DNA of 64,000 nucleotides, taken from contig CALODM010000045.1 of NCBI GenBank assembly GCA_942492125.1, positions 124,001 through 188,000 on the forward strand, in the 5' to 3' direction. Positions 50,092-58,694 of the stretch are shown here, piece by piece. The stretch is from BCD1 sp942492125 (GTDB taxonomy: Bacteria > Bacteroidota > Bacteroidia > Chitinophagales > Saprospiraceae). Under the pieces are notes generated by a model. That model saw only the letters and a program-made list of their open reading frames with translations, was not told the DNA's origin and did no database searches. The position numbers and the translations under genes were made by a program. Numbering within the stretch: the first letter of the stretch is position 1; each line of letters begins with the position of its first letter.

Positions 50092-52167
50092 ATGAAAATT
50101 GTAAAACGCATTCTGCTTTTCCTGCTTGTCCTCCTTGGCATAGCAGTGGCTTTGGTTTTTATTTACCTCGATAAACAGGCGCCTCAATATGAAGGAACCC
50201 TCGAGGTTTCGGCGGTTAATGCCGAAACGGAGGTGTTGTTTGATGAATTCGGGATTCCGCATATTTATGCCGGTAATGCCGAAGATGCCTATTTTGCCCT
50301 GGGGTATGTTCATGCTCAGGACCGGCTTTTTCAGATGGAACTTATTCGCCGGCTGATTTCCGGAAGATTATCAGCATTGCTCGGACCGGAATTGGTGGAA
50401 ACCGATAAATACTTTTTAACACTGGGGCTCAGAGAGGAGGCCATAAGGATGAAAAACCTTGCTTTTGCAGCGCGGGAAACACCTATGCAAAAAGAAGCTT
50501 TTGCTTACATGGACGGGGTGAATCATTTTATCAATACCGGAACAATGCCATTGGAGTTCACTTTGTTGGGTATCGAAAAAGAACCCTACAACATTGAAGA
50601 TATGTACTCCACCATCATTTACATGGCTATGGCGTTTACCAATGGCTTTAAAATAGATCTGGTGCTGGAGGAGATCAACAATGTTTATGGTGAGCAATAC
50701 CTCGAAGATTGGTTTATGAACTATACCGGTTTTCAGCAACAAACCGTGGCCGGAGACTCTATGCAATTGTCTGAAGAAGCCTTGTCGTTTAACCAGTCTT
50801 TCCCTGACTTGTTTTTGCCTGTATGGGAAGGGAGTAACGCCTGGGTACTGGCGCCTTCGAGGACGAAATCCGGCAAGGTTATTACCGCCAATGATACGCA
50901 CATTCCTTTCTCCCAGCCTTCCGTTTGGTATGAAGCCCATTTGGAGTATCCGGGTTTTTCCTTTTATGGTAATTTTCTGGCTGGTGTACCCTTTGCTCCC
51001 ATCGGACACAACCGGGACATTTCCTGGGGTATGACCATATTTCCTGTGGATATTTGCGATTTGTACAGGGAAAGGGCCAATCCTGAGAATCCTGATGAGG
51101 TCTGGGCCAACGACCATTGGGAACCGGTACAGAAGGTTTCCAAAACCATAAAAGTAAAAGGGGAATCGGATATCGATCTGGTCGTTAAAAAAACGAGACA
51201 CGGACCGATCGTTAATGATGTTTTGCCGGGATTGGGAGATACCCCCGTTAGTTTTTGGTGGTCATTGTTTGAATTGCCCAATAATGCAGTCAAGGCCTTT
51301 TACGATATGGCGCATGCCTCCAACATTGATCAGGCCCGACAAGCTGCGGCAACCAATGATATTTTGGGGCTTAATATTTTGTACGGGGACAAAGATGGCA
51401 ATATTGCCTGGTGGGCTTCGGGGAAAATGCCCAAACGCCCGGCGCATGTAAATCCTTCTACCTTCCTGGATGGTGCAAGTGGGAAGGATGAATTGTTGGG
51501 CTATTATGATTTTTCTGAAAATCCCCAAAGTGAAAATCCTGAATCCGGAATTCTGGTATCCTCGAACAACGAACCTGGTCCGGTTAACGGTCAGCAATAT
51601 CCCGGGTATTATTTGCCTAACGGCCGGTATGATCGGATTTGTAGTTTGCTGGAAGCCAAAAACGACTGGACCATAGAGGACTTAAAAGCCGTGCATGGAG
51701 ATCATACTTCAGCCATTCATGAGACTATTGCCAGAAAAATTTTTACGGTATTAAAAGGAGTGAAACTCTCCGAAAAGGAGTCTGCTTTATTGGATTTGCT
51801 GGACGGCTGGACAGGGGAGCACGGGGAAAACAGTAAAGCGGCTATCGTTTACAATAAATTCTTGTATTACATGACAGAAGCCTGCTTTAGCGATGAACTG
51901 AGTCCGGCTGCTTTTGAAGAAGTCTTAATGTCCTACTCTTATCGCAATAGTCTTCCCAATTTCATTCAGAATCCCGATTCTCCTTGGTGGGATGATGTGA
52001 ATACAGAGGGCTACAAGGAACCACAGCATGAAATTTTTGTGGATGCCTTCCGGAAGACGGCCGAAAATCTTTACAACGGACTTGGCGAGGATCTCGGCAA
52101 CTGGCGTTGGGCAGATGTCAATGTGCTGACTCATGTCCATCCTATCAGGCCAGAAAAAGCCTTTTGA
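50092..52167 (+). CDS. penicillin acylase family Ntn-hydrolase, main part (frameshifted)
   Basis: The start at the ATG at 50092 gives a hydrophobic export segment (ILLFLLVLLGIAVALVFIYL); the frame upstream to 49981 is not conserved. The protein has the family features: alpha-chain EVLFDEFGIPHIYAGNAEDA with QDRLFQMELIRRLISGRLSA, the autocatalytic nucleophile Ser in LPVWEGSNAWVLAPSRTKSG, then NDTHIPFSQPSVWYEAHLE. It hydrolyses amide bonds of N-acyl amino acids or quorum-type acyl amides; the substrate is unknown. The frame stops at 52167 after HPIRPEKAF, and the conserved end is in the next frame. Confidence 0.88.
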   Translation: MKIVKRILLFLLVLLGIAVALVFIYLDKQAPQYEGTLEVSAVNAETEVLFDEFGIPHIYAGNAEDAYFALGYVHAQDRLFQMELIRRLISGRLSALLGPELVETDKYFLTLGLREEAIRMKNLAFAARETPMQKEAFAYMDGVNHFINTGTMPLEFTLLGIEKEPYNIEDMYSTIIYMAMAFTNGFKIDLVLEEINNVYGEQYLEDWFMNYTGFQQQTVAGDSMQLSEEALSFNQSFPDLFLPVWEGSNAWVLAPSRTKSGKVITANDTHIPFSQPSVWYEAHLEYPGFSFYGNFLAGVPFAPIGHNRDISWGMTIFPVDICDLYRERANPENPDEVWANDHWEPVQKVSKTIKVKGESDIDLVVKKTRHGPIVNDVLPGLGDTPVSFWWSLFELPNNAVKAFYDMAHASNIDQARQAAATNDILGLNILYGDKDGNIAWWASGKMPKRPAHVNPSTFLDGASGKDELLGYYDFSENPQSENPESGILVSSNNEPGPVNGQQYPGYYLPNGRYDRICSLLEAKNDWTIEDLKAVHGDHTSAIHETIARKIFTVLKGVKLSEKESALLDLLDGWTGEHGENSKAAIVYNKFLYYMTEACFSDELSPAAFEEVLMSYSYRNSLPNFIQNPDSPWWDDVNTEGYKEPQHEIFVDAFRKTAENLYNGLGEDLGNWRWADVNVLTHVHPIRPEKAF

Positions 52168-52480
52168 TAAGATTTTCAACGTAGGGCCTTTTCCTGTTTC
52201 CGGGGGAAATGGGGTGCCCAATAAACTGGAACATTTGCTCTCTGATGATGATCAATATGAAGTGAAAAGCGGTCCCGCATTGCGTATTTTGCTCGATTTT
52301 GAAGACGTGGATAATTCTTTGAATATTAATCCCACGGGACAGTCCGGCAATATCATGAGTGATCACTATGAGGATCAGGCAGAAATGTTTGCGACACTTC
52401 AATATCGCAAACAGAAAATGAACCGAGCGGATATTGAAAAAAAATCCAGTAGGTTGGTCTTTAAACCGAAAGGCAATTGA
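52133..52480 (+). CDS. penicillin acylase family, C-terminal part (frameshifted)
   Basis: Continuation of the acylase in the +1 frame: KKPFDKIFNVGPFPVSGGNG, YEVKSGPALRILLDFEDVDN, INPTGQSGNIMSDHYEDQAE with the usual C-terminus. Removing one A at 52147 joins the frames as HPIGQKKPFDKIFNVGPF, which matches family members. The apparent start at 52133 is internal. Confidence 0.85.
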   Translation: MSILSGQKKPFDKIFNVGPFPVSGGNGVPNKLEHLLSDDDQYEVKSGPALRILLDFEDVDNSLNINPTGQSGNIMSDHYEDQAEMFATLQYRKQKMNRADIEKKSSRLVFKPKGN

Positions 52481-52597
52481 TTTACCACAAAGTCATAAAG
52501 CGCAAAAGGGTCTATGTGGACTATGTGCCTATGTGTTAAAAAAACATAAAGTGTAATTAGAGTTTAGAGGTATTGAGTGAAATAATAGGATAATTTA

Positions 52598-53200
52598 ATG
52601 GACAATTCAACCTCAAGTGCATTGATAATTTTTATCCGGAATCCGGAGTTGGGAAAAGTGAAAACCCGGCTGGCGAAATCAGTGGGGGATGAAAAGGCCC
52701 TGGATATATATAAAGCCCTTTTAGAGCATACGCGAAAGACGGTACTGCAAATAGATGCTAATCGATTACTCTTTTACGCAGACAGGGTTATCCCTGACGA
52801 TGATTGGTCGTCGTTGGATTTTATCAAATTCGCCCAGGTTGACGAAGACCTGGGGGGGCGGATGCATCATGCTTTTGTAAAGGCATTGGAAAAAAATCAG
52901 AAAGCCGTTATTGTAGGAAGTGATCTTCCTCAAATTAATGCTCCAATAATTCAGGAAGCTTTTCAAAAGCTGGAGGAATACGATTATGTGATCGGCCCGG
53001 CGTTGGATGGCGGGTATTATTTATTGGGAATGAAAACGCCTGCACCAATACTTTTTGAAAATATAGAGTGGAGTACGCCACACGTCTTTACCCAAACCGT
53101 CCAAAGGATAGAAAGTTTGGGGGGAACCTGGTATGAACTACCTGAGCTTTCGGATGTTGATTATTTGGAAGATTGGGAACGTTACGGCTGGGAATTGTAA
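52598..53200 (+). CDS. DUF2064/TIGR04282-family glycosyltransferase-like protein
   Basis: A 200-residue GT-A-like protein of the TIGR04282 family: FIRNPELGKVKTRLAKSVGD, DEDLGGRMHHAF, VIVGSDLPQINAPIIQEAF, and the late DYVIGPALDGGYYLLGM. Members are annotated as arsenosugar biosynthesis-associated glycosyltransferases and often lie beside GT2 or radical-SAM genes; here no arsenic gene is adjacent. The sequence is complete. A 117-base spacer upstream contains a degenerate ACATAAAGTG/CACAAAGTC repeat. Confidence 0.85.
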   Translation: MDNSTSSALIIFIRNPELGKVKTRLAKSVGDEKALDIYKALLEHTRKTVLQIDANRLLFYADRVIPDDDWSSLDFIKFAQVDEDLGGRMHHAFVKALEKNQKAVIVGSDLPQINAPIIQEAFQKLEEYDYVIGPALDGGYYLLGMKTPAPILFENIEWSTPHVFTQTVQRIESLGGTWYELPELSDVDYLEDWERYGWEL

Positions 53201-53348
53201 GAAAATTTATCCTTATACCTTTTTCCCGTTTACCTTTTGCCAAATTAACAATTCTTCCTACCTTAGACCTCTCTGTCTGCATTGCCAGGCAGGATTTTTC
53301 TTTTAAATAAACACAAGGAAAAGTCACTCGACATTCTTTTGTTACAAA

Positions 53349-56300
53349 ATGATTAGTATGATGAAATACATTCCTAAATGGACATTGCTGTTGTTTTTGA
53401 GTATGGCAGTATGTCTTCCTAACCAATCTTTTGCCCAGAAAAAAGGCAAGAAAAAAGACAAAGAAGAAACGGCTGAAACACCAAAGGATACCATTATAAC
53501 GGGTGCTTTGGTTGGGGGTTTGTCGTGGCGCAGTATCGGTCCTGCATGGGCTTCCGGACGTATCGCTGATTTTGCGGTCAATCCAAAAAATCCTGCAGAA
53601 TACATCGTTGGTGTTGCCAGTGGCAATGTCTTTAAAACCGTCAATAATGGTACCACCTGGATGCCAATTTTTGAAAAGTATGGTTCCTATGCCATTGGAG
53701 ATGTGGAATACGATCCATCCAACCATAATGTGATTTGGGTAGGTACCGGTGAAAATAATCACCAGCGTGCCACAGGTTATGGTGATGGTGTTTATAAGTC
53801 CGTTGATGGCGGGAAGTCATTCAAGAATATGGGACTTAAAGATTCCCGCCAGATCGGTGGCATTGTTGTCCATCCCGAAAATGGCGATGTGGTTTTTGTC
53901 GCCTGTGAGGGCTCTATCTGGGGCCCCGGCGGAGACCGCGGCCTTTATAAAACTACGGATGGCGGAAAAACATGGAATAAAGTCCTGGACATCAGTGAAA
54001 ATACCGGTGTGAATAATGTGGTTATGGATCCTTCTGATCCTAATATTATGTACGCTACTTCTGAGCAACGTCGACGCCACCATTATGGTAAAATTGGCGG
54101 TGGTCCTGAATCTGCTGTTTACAAAAGTACAGATGGCGGAGAAACCTGGACTAAAAAGATGAAAGGCCTGCCAGGCGTACATATGGGTGGTATGGGTATC
54201 GATGTTTCTCCGGTGGATCCTAATGTCGTTTATCTGATCGTGGAAGCAGCTGAAGACCAGGGTGGATTCTATCGTTCTGATAATAAGGGGGAAACCTGGC
54301 AAAAAATGAGCAGTTACCACAGCAGCGGACAGTACTACAATGAAATCTATTGCGACCCGGTTAACGTAGATAAAGTCTTTAGTACAGAAACGCGTTCCAA
54401 ATACACGGTGGATGGTGGAAAAACCTGGAATAATATCGGTAATAACAACCGCCACGTGGATGATCATGCCTTATGGATTGATCCGGCCAATACCAACCAT
54501 TTCATGATAGGTGGAGACGGTGGGATCTATGAAACTTATGATCACGGAGCCAACTGGGACTTCAAGGAGAACTTGCCTATTACCCAGTTTTACCGGGTTG
54601 CTGTTGACGATGCAGAACCCTTCTACAATGTATACGGTGGAACTCAGGACAACAATTCCATGGGTGGACCTTCCCGCACCCTTTACCGCCAGGGAGCTAC
54701 CAATGATGATTGGGTACGTACAATTGGAGGTGACGGATTCTGGCAGGCAATTGAGCCAGGAAACCCCAATATCGTGTATTCCGAATACCAGTACGGAAAT
54801 ATGTTCCGATTCGATAAACAAAGTGGAGCTACTGAGAACATCAAACCCCGGGAGAGAAAAGATGAACTCGCTTATAAATGGAATTGGGATACACCACTCT
54901 TTATCAGTCCGCATTCACCAACAACAAGATTGTACTGCTCGGCAAACAAGGTATTCCGCAGTGACGACCGAGGAAATTCCTGGCAGGTGATCAGTGATGA
55001 TCTGACGGCTAAAATTGATCGTGACAGTCTTAAATTTATGGATAAATACTGGAGTGCTGATGCCGTGGTGAAACACGTCTCTACTTCTCAGTGGGGTACT
55101 ATTGTTGCTTTGGATGAATCCAGAGTTCAGGAGGGCTTGTTGTATGCCGGTACTGATGACGGCGTCATTTCTGTCACGGAAGATAACGGAGCCAACTGGC
55201 ATCAGGTTAAATCATTCCCTGGTGTGCCTCAGTACACCTACGTATCTGACATACAGGCCTCCAAACACGATGCCAATGTGGTATTCGCTACTTTCATGAA
55301 TATCAAAATGGATGATTTCAAACCTTATGTGTTCAAGAGTACCGACAAGGGCCGTACCTGGAAATCTATCTCCGGGAACTTGCCTGAAAATCACAGTGTT
55401 CATTCCATTCAACAGGATCACCAAGTGCCTAACCTGCTTTTTGTCGGAACAGAACTCGGTATTTTCTTTTCTATTAACGGCGGAGATCACTGGGTACAGT
55501 TAAAGTCGGGAATTCCTACTATTGCCGTAAGGGATATCGCGATCCAGGAGCGTGAGAATGATCTCGTATTGGCTACTTTTGGCCGTGGTTTCTACATCAT
55601 GGATGACTATACTCCTCTGAGAATGATCTCCCATAAATGGGCTGAGAATGAGGCCTATATCTTCCCGATCAAGGATGCGCTGATGTTCAACCAGATGAGT
55701 AAGTTCGGTAACCAGGGTTCAACCTATTACAAAGCGGAGAATCCGGATTACGGTGCTACCTTTACGTATTACATCAAGGATGTTACTAAAACGAAAAAGC
55801 AGTTGCGGAAAGAAGAAGAGAAAAAGCTTTTTAAAGACGGGAAATATATCCCACAGCCGACGTGGAGGGAGTTGCAACTGGAGGGAGATGCGGAGAAATC
55901 ACATTTGATTTTCACCGTTTATGACAATAATGATAATGTAGTTCGCAGAATGACCAAGTCTCCATCAAAAGGTATCAAACGTGTGACCTGGGATCTGTCT
56001 TACAATTCACCATTCCCACAGACGACTAAAAAGTTTGATCCACTGAGATCAGGAGCCGGTAGAGGCGGTCGTGATGCTGTACCGGGAACCTATAAAGTCG
56101 GATTACAAATGTGGCATGAGGGAGAATTGTCTACTTTAGTTGAACCTGTTTCATTTGAGGTCAAAGAACTTATGAACAATACGCTGCCTAAAGGGGATAT
56201 GGCTGTTGCTATGGCCTTTGACGACGAACTCATCAAAATATTCAGCGCTATGCAGGGTGCTCAGCTTCTGAACAATGAGATGATTGAAAAGGTAGAAACC

Positions 56301-56675
56301 ATCAAGCAAACATTGTACAATACGCCTTCAGCTTCTGAGGAACTTAAAAACCAGGCCCGTGCCCTGGGTGTTGAACTGGAAGAGATCAAGTTTGCCTTTG
56401 ACGGGGTGCCGGGAAGAGCCAGCTGGGAGGAAATCCCTCCTGCCAAGATACCCCTGAGTAAAAAAATGCAGGAGATTTTATGGTCAAGGGGAGGTTCAAC
56501 CTCAGAGCCTACAACAACTCAGCAACAAAGCATGGATATTCTCAAAGCAGAATTCCCTCCTGTGCTGCAAAAGATCAGAGATATTGCAGAAAATAAATTA
56601 CCTGCCCTGGAAAAACAACTGGATGAAATTGGTGCTCCATGGACACCAGGGCGTTTACCTGCGTGGAAGAACTAA
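53349..56675 (+). CDS. secreted BNR/sortilin (VPS10)-type beta-propeller protein
   Basis: A 1,108-residue exported protein with signal peptide (LLLFLSMAVCLPNQSFAQ). From about residue 58 it carries many BNR/Asp-box motifs (S-x-D-x-G-x-T-W: VYKSVDGGKSF, LYKTTDGGKTW, VYKSTDGGETW, VFRSDDRGNSWQ), plus the SIGPAWASGRIADFAVNP opening of the WD40/YVTN/BNR family. The C-terminal 250 residues contain a PTWRELQLEGDAEKSHLIFT domain and a helical end (LPALEKQLDEIGAPW). No T9SS domain is evident. It may be a surface or periplasmic glycosidase-like or ligand-binding propeller; no catalytic triad can be pointed out. Confidence 0.92.
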   Translation: MISMMKYIPKWTLLLFLSMAVCLPNQSFAQKKGKKKDKEETAETPKDTIITGALVGGLSWRSIGPAWASGRIADFAVNPKNPAEYIVGVASGNVFKTVNNGTTWMPIFEKYGSYAIGDVEYDPSNHNVIWVGTGENNHQRATGYGDGVYKSVDGGKSFKNMGLKDSRQIGGIVVHPENGDVVFVACEGSIWGPGGDRGLYKTTDGGKTWNKVLDISENTGVNNVVMDPSDPNIMYATSEQRRRHHYGKIGGGPESAVYKSTDGGETWTKKMKGLPGVHMGGMGIDVSPVDPNVVYLIVEAAEDQGGFYRSDNKGETWQKMSSYHSSGQYYNEIYCDPVNVDKVFSTETRSKYTVDGGKTWNNIGNNNRHVDDHALWIDPANTNHFMIGGDGGIYETYDHGANWDFKENLPITQFYRVAVDDAEPFYNVYGGTQDNNSMGGPSRTLYRQGATNDDWVRTIGGDGFWQAIEPGNPNIVYSEYQYGNMFRFDKQSGATENIKPRERKDELAYKWNWDTPLFISPHSPTTRLYCSANKVFRSDDRGNSWQVISDDLTAKIDRDSLKFMDKYWSADAVVKHVSTSQWGTIVALDESRVQEGLLYAGTDDGVISVTEDNGANWHQVKSFPGVPQYTYVSDIQASKHDANVVFATFMNIKMDDFKPYVFKSTDKGRTWKSISGNLPENHSVHSIQQDHQVPNLLFVGTELGIFFSINGGDHWVQLKSGIPTIAVRDIAIQERENDLVLATFGRGFYIMDDYTPLRMISHKWAENEAYIFPIKDALMFNQMSKFGNQGSTYYKAENPDYGATFTYYIKDVTKTKKQLRKEEEKKLFKDGKYIPQPTWRELQLEGDAEKSHLIFTVYDNNDNVVRRMTKSPSKGIKRVTWDLSYNSPFPQTTKKFDPLRSGAGRGGRDAVPGTYKVGLQMWHEGELSTLVEPVSFEVKELMNNTLPKGDMAVAMAFDDELIKIFSAMQGAQLLNNEMIEKVETIKQTLYNTPSASEELKNQARALGVELEEIKFAFDGVPGRASWEEIPPAKIPLSKKMQEILWSRGGSTSEPTTTQQQSMDILKAEFPPVLQKIRDIAENKLPALEKQLDEIGAPWTPGRLPAWKN

Positions 56676-56768
56676 TTTAGTTGATTCCCGGCATTACCGA
56701 GCAGACAGGCGCGGGATGTCGCTATCGCTCCAGATGCCAATCCGAGTTGGTAGTTAGCTGGGAAAGAT

Positions 56769-56822
56769 AAACACCCGGATTTACATTAATGGAGGTTCGG
56801 GTGTTTTTATTTTGGGGTCAGC
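56769..56822 (+). terminator. intrinsic terminator after the propeller gene
   Basis: AAACACCCG (56769-56777) pairs with CGGGTGTTT (56808-56816) and is followed by a T-rich run (TTATTTTG). It lies 94 bases after the stop and would also serve the convergent gene at 56857. Confidence 0.75.
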
Positions 56823-56856
56823 AATACGGTTTTTCGAAAAATCGAACTGCTTTGGG

Positions 56857-57276
56857 TCACAACACTGGATTCCCTTCCTTTAACTCGAGCGCCAGTTTGC
56901 TCAGCATAGCCAATTCTGATTTATTCCTTTTGTTGAAGGCCGAGGCTATTTCATAGGCGGTTTTCCAGATAAGTTGTCTGATTTCTTTTGTAAATACGTA
57001 TTCGTGATCCCGTTTGAAATCTACGAATTCCTCGTAGCAATTATAGGGCTCCGGACAGGAGTCTTCCAGCCATTCGAAGATGAATTCAATCTGAAAGGCA
57101 GCATCGGTTCCGTATCGGTCTTCGGTATCTTCCAGGTCGAGCCAGTCTGATTTTATGATCTCGATGAGTTTTTCATATTCTTCTTCCCGCACAACTTTAT
57201 CCACTGCAGCAATGGCATAGAATAATTTTCCGGTGCTTTGGTAAAACCTGTTGATTACATCTTCTGAAGGTTTCAT
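56857..57276 (-). CDS. TerB-like helical protein
   Basis: A 139-residue acidic, all-helical protein. The N-terminus YQSTGKLFYAIAAVDKVVRE followed by EEEYEKLIEII resembles the TerB/DUF533-like calcium-binding helical domain (the A-x-D-x-x-x-x-x-E-x-E pattern). Most of the protein is helical with conserved Trp residues (SDWLDLEDTEDRYG, FEWLEDSCPEPYNC). Assignment to TerB is tentative; function unknown. It lies 47 bases upstream of the lipoprotein gene at 57324 on the same strand and could be co-transcribed with it. Confidence 0.6.
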   Translation of the reverse strand: MKPSEDVINRFYQSTGKLFYAIAAVDKVVREEEYEKLIEIIKSDWLDLEDTEDRYGTDAAFQIEFIFEWLEDSCPEPYNCYEEFVDFKRDHEYVFTKEIRQLIWKTAYEIASAFNKRNKSELAMLSKLALELKEGNPVL

Positions 57277-57323
57277 GATCTTTCTGTTTATAAAAATTAA
57301 TCGAAGTAAGGGTTTTCGGGGTG

Positions 57324-58451
57324 TTATTTTACAGTGCGCTTTCGCACCGGCGATTTTTTATATTCATAATGATTTAATTCCTGTATGTCATTGGGGTCAA
57401 AGTTGGGATCGTCTGAATAAATGACAAAATCACCATTGCTTGACCAGCGATGACCCCATTGGTTGGTTCCTATTTCCACTTCTTTGGTATAGGGGTTGAT
57501 GTATTCTTCCTGGCCGGTAAGGTTTAGGTACATGTCGTTTTGGATGATTTCATTGGTGCGTTGGCGGTGGTCGGTGATCTCCCGGCCGATCCTGTTGATC
57601 TCCTGTATGGTGGCATTCATAATTCCTGACCGGACCATTTGGCCTTTGATCTCTCCGGCTATCCATTGAGGGTTGAGGGTGATGGAATTGCCGATGGCTC
57701 CAAAAATGGGTTCATATTTTTGAAGCTCTCCTTTTGGGGCCCGGATGGAATAAGTGTATCGATTCTTCCACATGCCGGCGCCTGCCTGTCCCAGGTTCAT
57801 GATAGCTGCCACAATCTTTTCCTCGAAATTAGTGCCGTTTTCAACATATTCCAGGGTGGTAATGGAGGCGGTATAGGTGAAGCCCATGTTCACCATAAGG
57901 TTGTCTTCCTTTTCGATGGCATTGGCCAGGGCAGGCAGGGCTTTCTGTTCTATGATTCGGGCCTGACTGGCCATGGGGTGGGCGTAGGGTAAAACGACCT
58001 GTATCGCAAACTGCGACGGGGTCATCAACGGTAAAACCATCATGCCGTTGTAATTACTGCCGATCGGGTACATGCCCATTTGACCGGCAGGAGAGTAACG
58101 GGAATCGAAGTAATACATATCAGGGAACCAACGCGTCATTATCGTTCCCTTTGAATCCTTGGTAATGGTGAAATCTAATTTGGCTTCGACAGCATTGGCA
58201 GCTCCACCTCCGGTGTTGGGGTCAATTCTGAAAATACCGCCTTCTGTCTTCCAGTCTTTTGGAATGAGTACCCGGAAGGCCCGTTCTTTGGGCTCCCATT
58301 GCCAGTGGAAAATATGATAGTCGATCGCTTCAGATGTTTTACCAGTGGTTGCTTCATCGGTTGAAATGGCCGTTTCAGCCTGATTTTGAATGGAGGAATT
58401 GCAGGAGAAAAAAGTGAAGAAAACAGATAGATACAGATAAATTACCTTCAT
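57324..58451 (-). CDS. large lipoprotein of unknown function
   Basis: Start set at the ATG at 58451: the peptide MKVIYLYLSVFFTFFSC is a lipoprotein signal (lipobox FFSC). The mature part has a characteristic WQWEPKERAFRVLIPKDWKT opening, GGGAANAVEAKLDFTITKDS, and repeated strands ending YINPYTKEVEIGTNQWGHRW. It resembles a group of about 375-residue Bacteroidota lipoproteins of unknown function with a DUF-type fold. It precedes the TerB-like gene on the same strand and is divergent from the TonB receptor gene. Confidence 0.7.
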   Translation of the reverse strand: MKVIYLYLSVFFTFFSCNSSIQNQAETAISTDEATTGKTSEAIDYHIFHWQWEPKERAFRVLIPKDWKTEGGIFRIDPNTGGGAANAVEAKLDFTITKDSKGTIMTRWFPDMYYFDSRYSPAGQMGMYPIGSNYNGMMVLPLMTPSQFAIQVVLPYAHPMASQARIIEQKALPALANAIEKEDNLMVNMGFTYTASITTLEYVENGTNFEEKIVAAIMNLGQAGAGMWKNRYTYSIRAPKGELQKYEPIFGAIGNSITLNPQWIAGEIKGQMVRSGIMNATIQEINRIGREITDHRQRTNEIIQNDMYLNLTGQEEYINPYTKEVEIGTNQWGHRWSSNGDFVIYSDDPNFDPNDIQELNHYEYKKSPVRKRTVK

Positions 58452-58694
58452 GACAAAGAGTTTGGTACTCGATGACAAGCGGGAACACAAAGGGTCATAA
58501 ATAATCAATGAGGAGTCTTTTCAAATTTACGATGATTTTTTGTGGAAGGCAATGATTTGAACCTTTGAACAACCAACTTTTTTGTTAAAAAACATTCAGT
58601 CTTCCGATGTGCCAAAAGACAAATCCTTACAATTTGATGACGCAGGGGAAAAGCTTTAAAATTAACTTTGCACCTCAACCAAAATCTGACATCC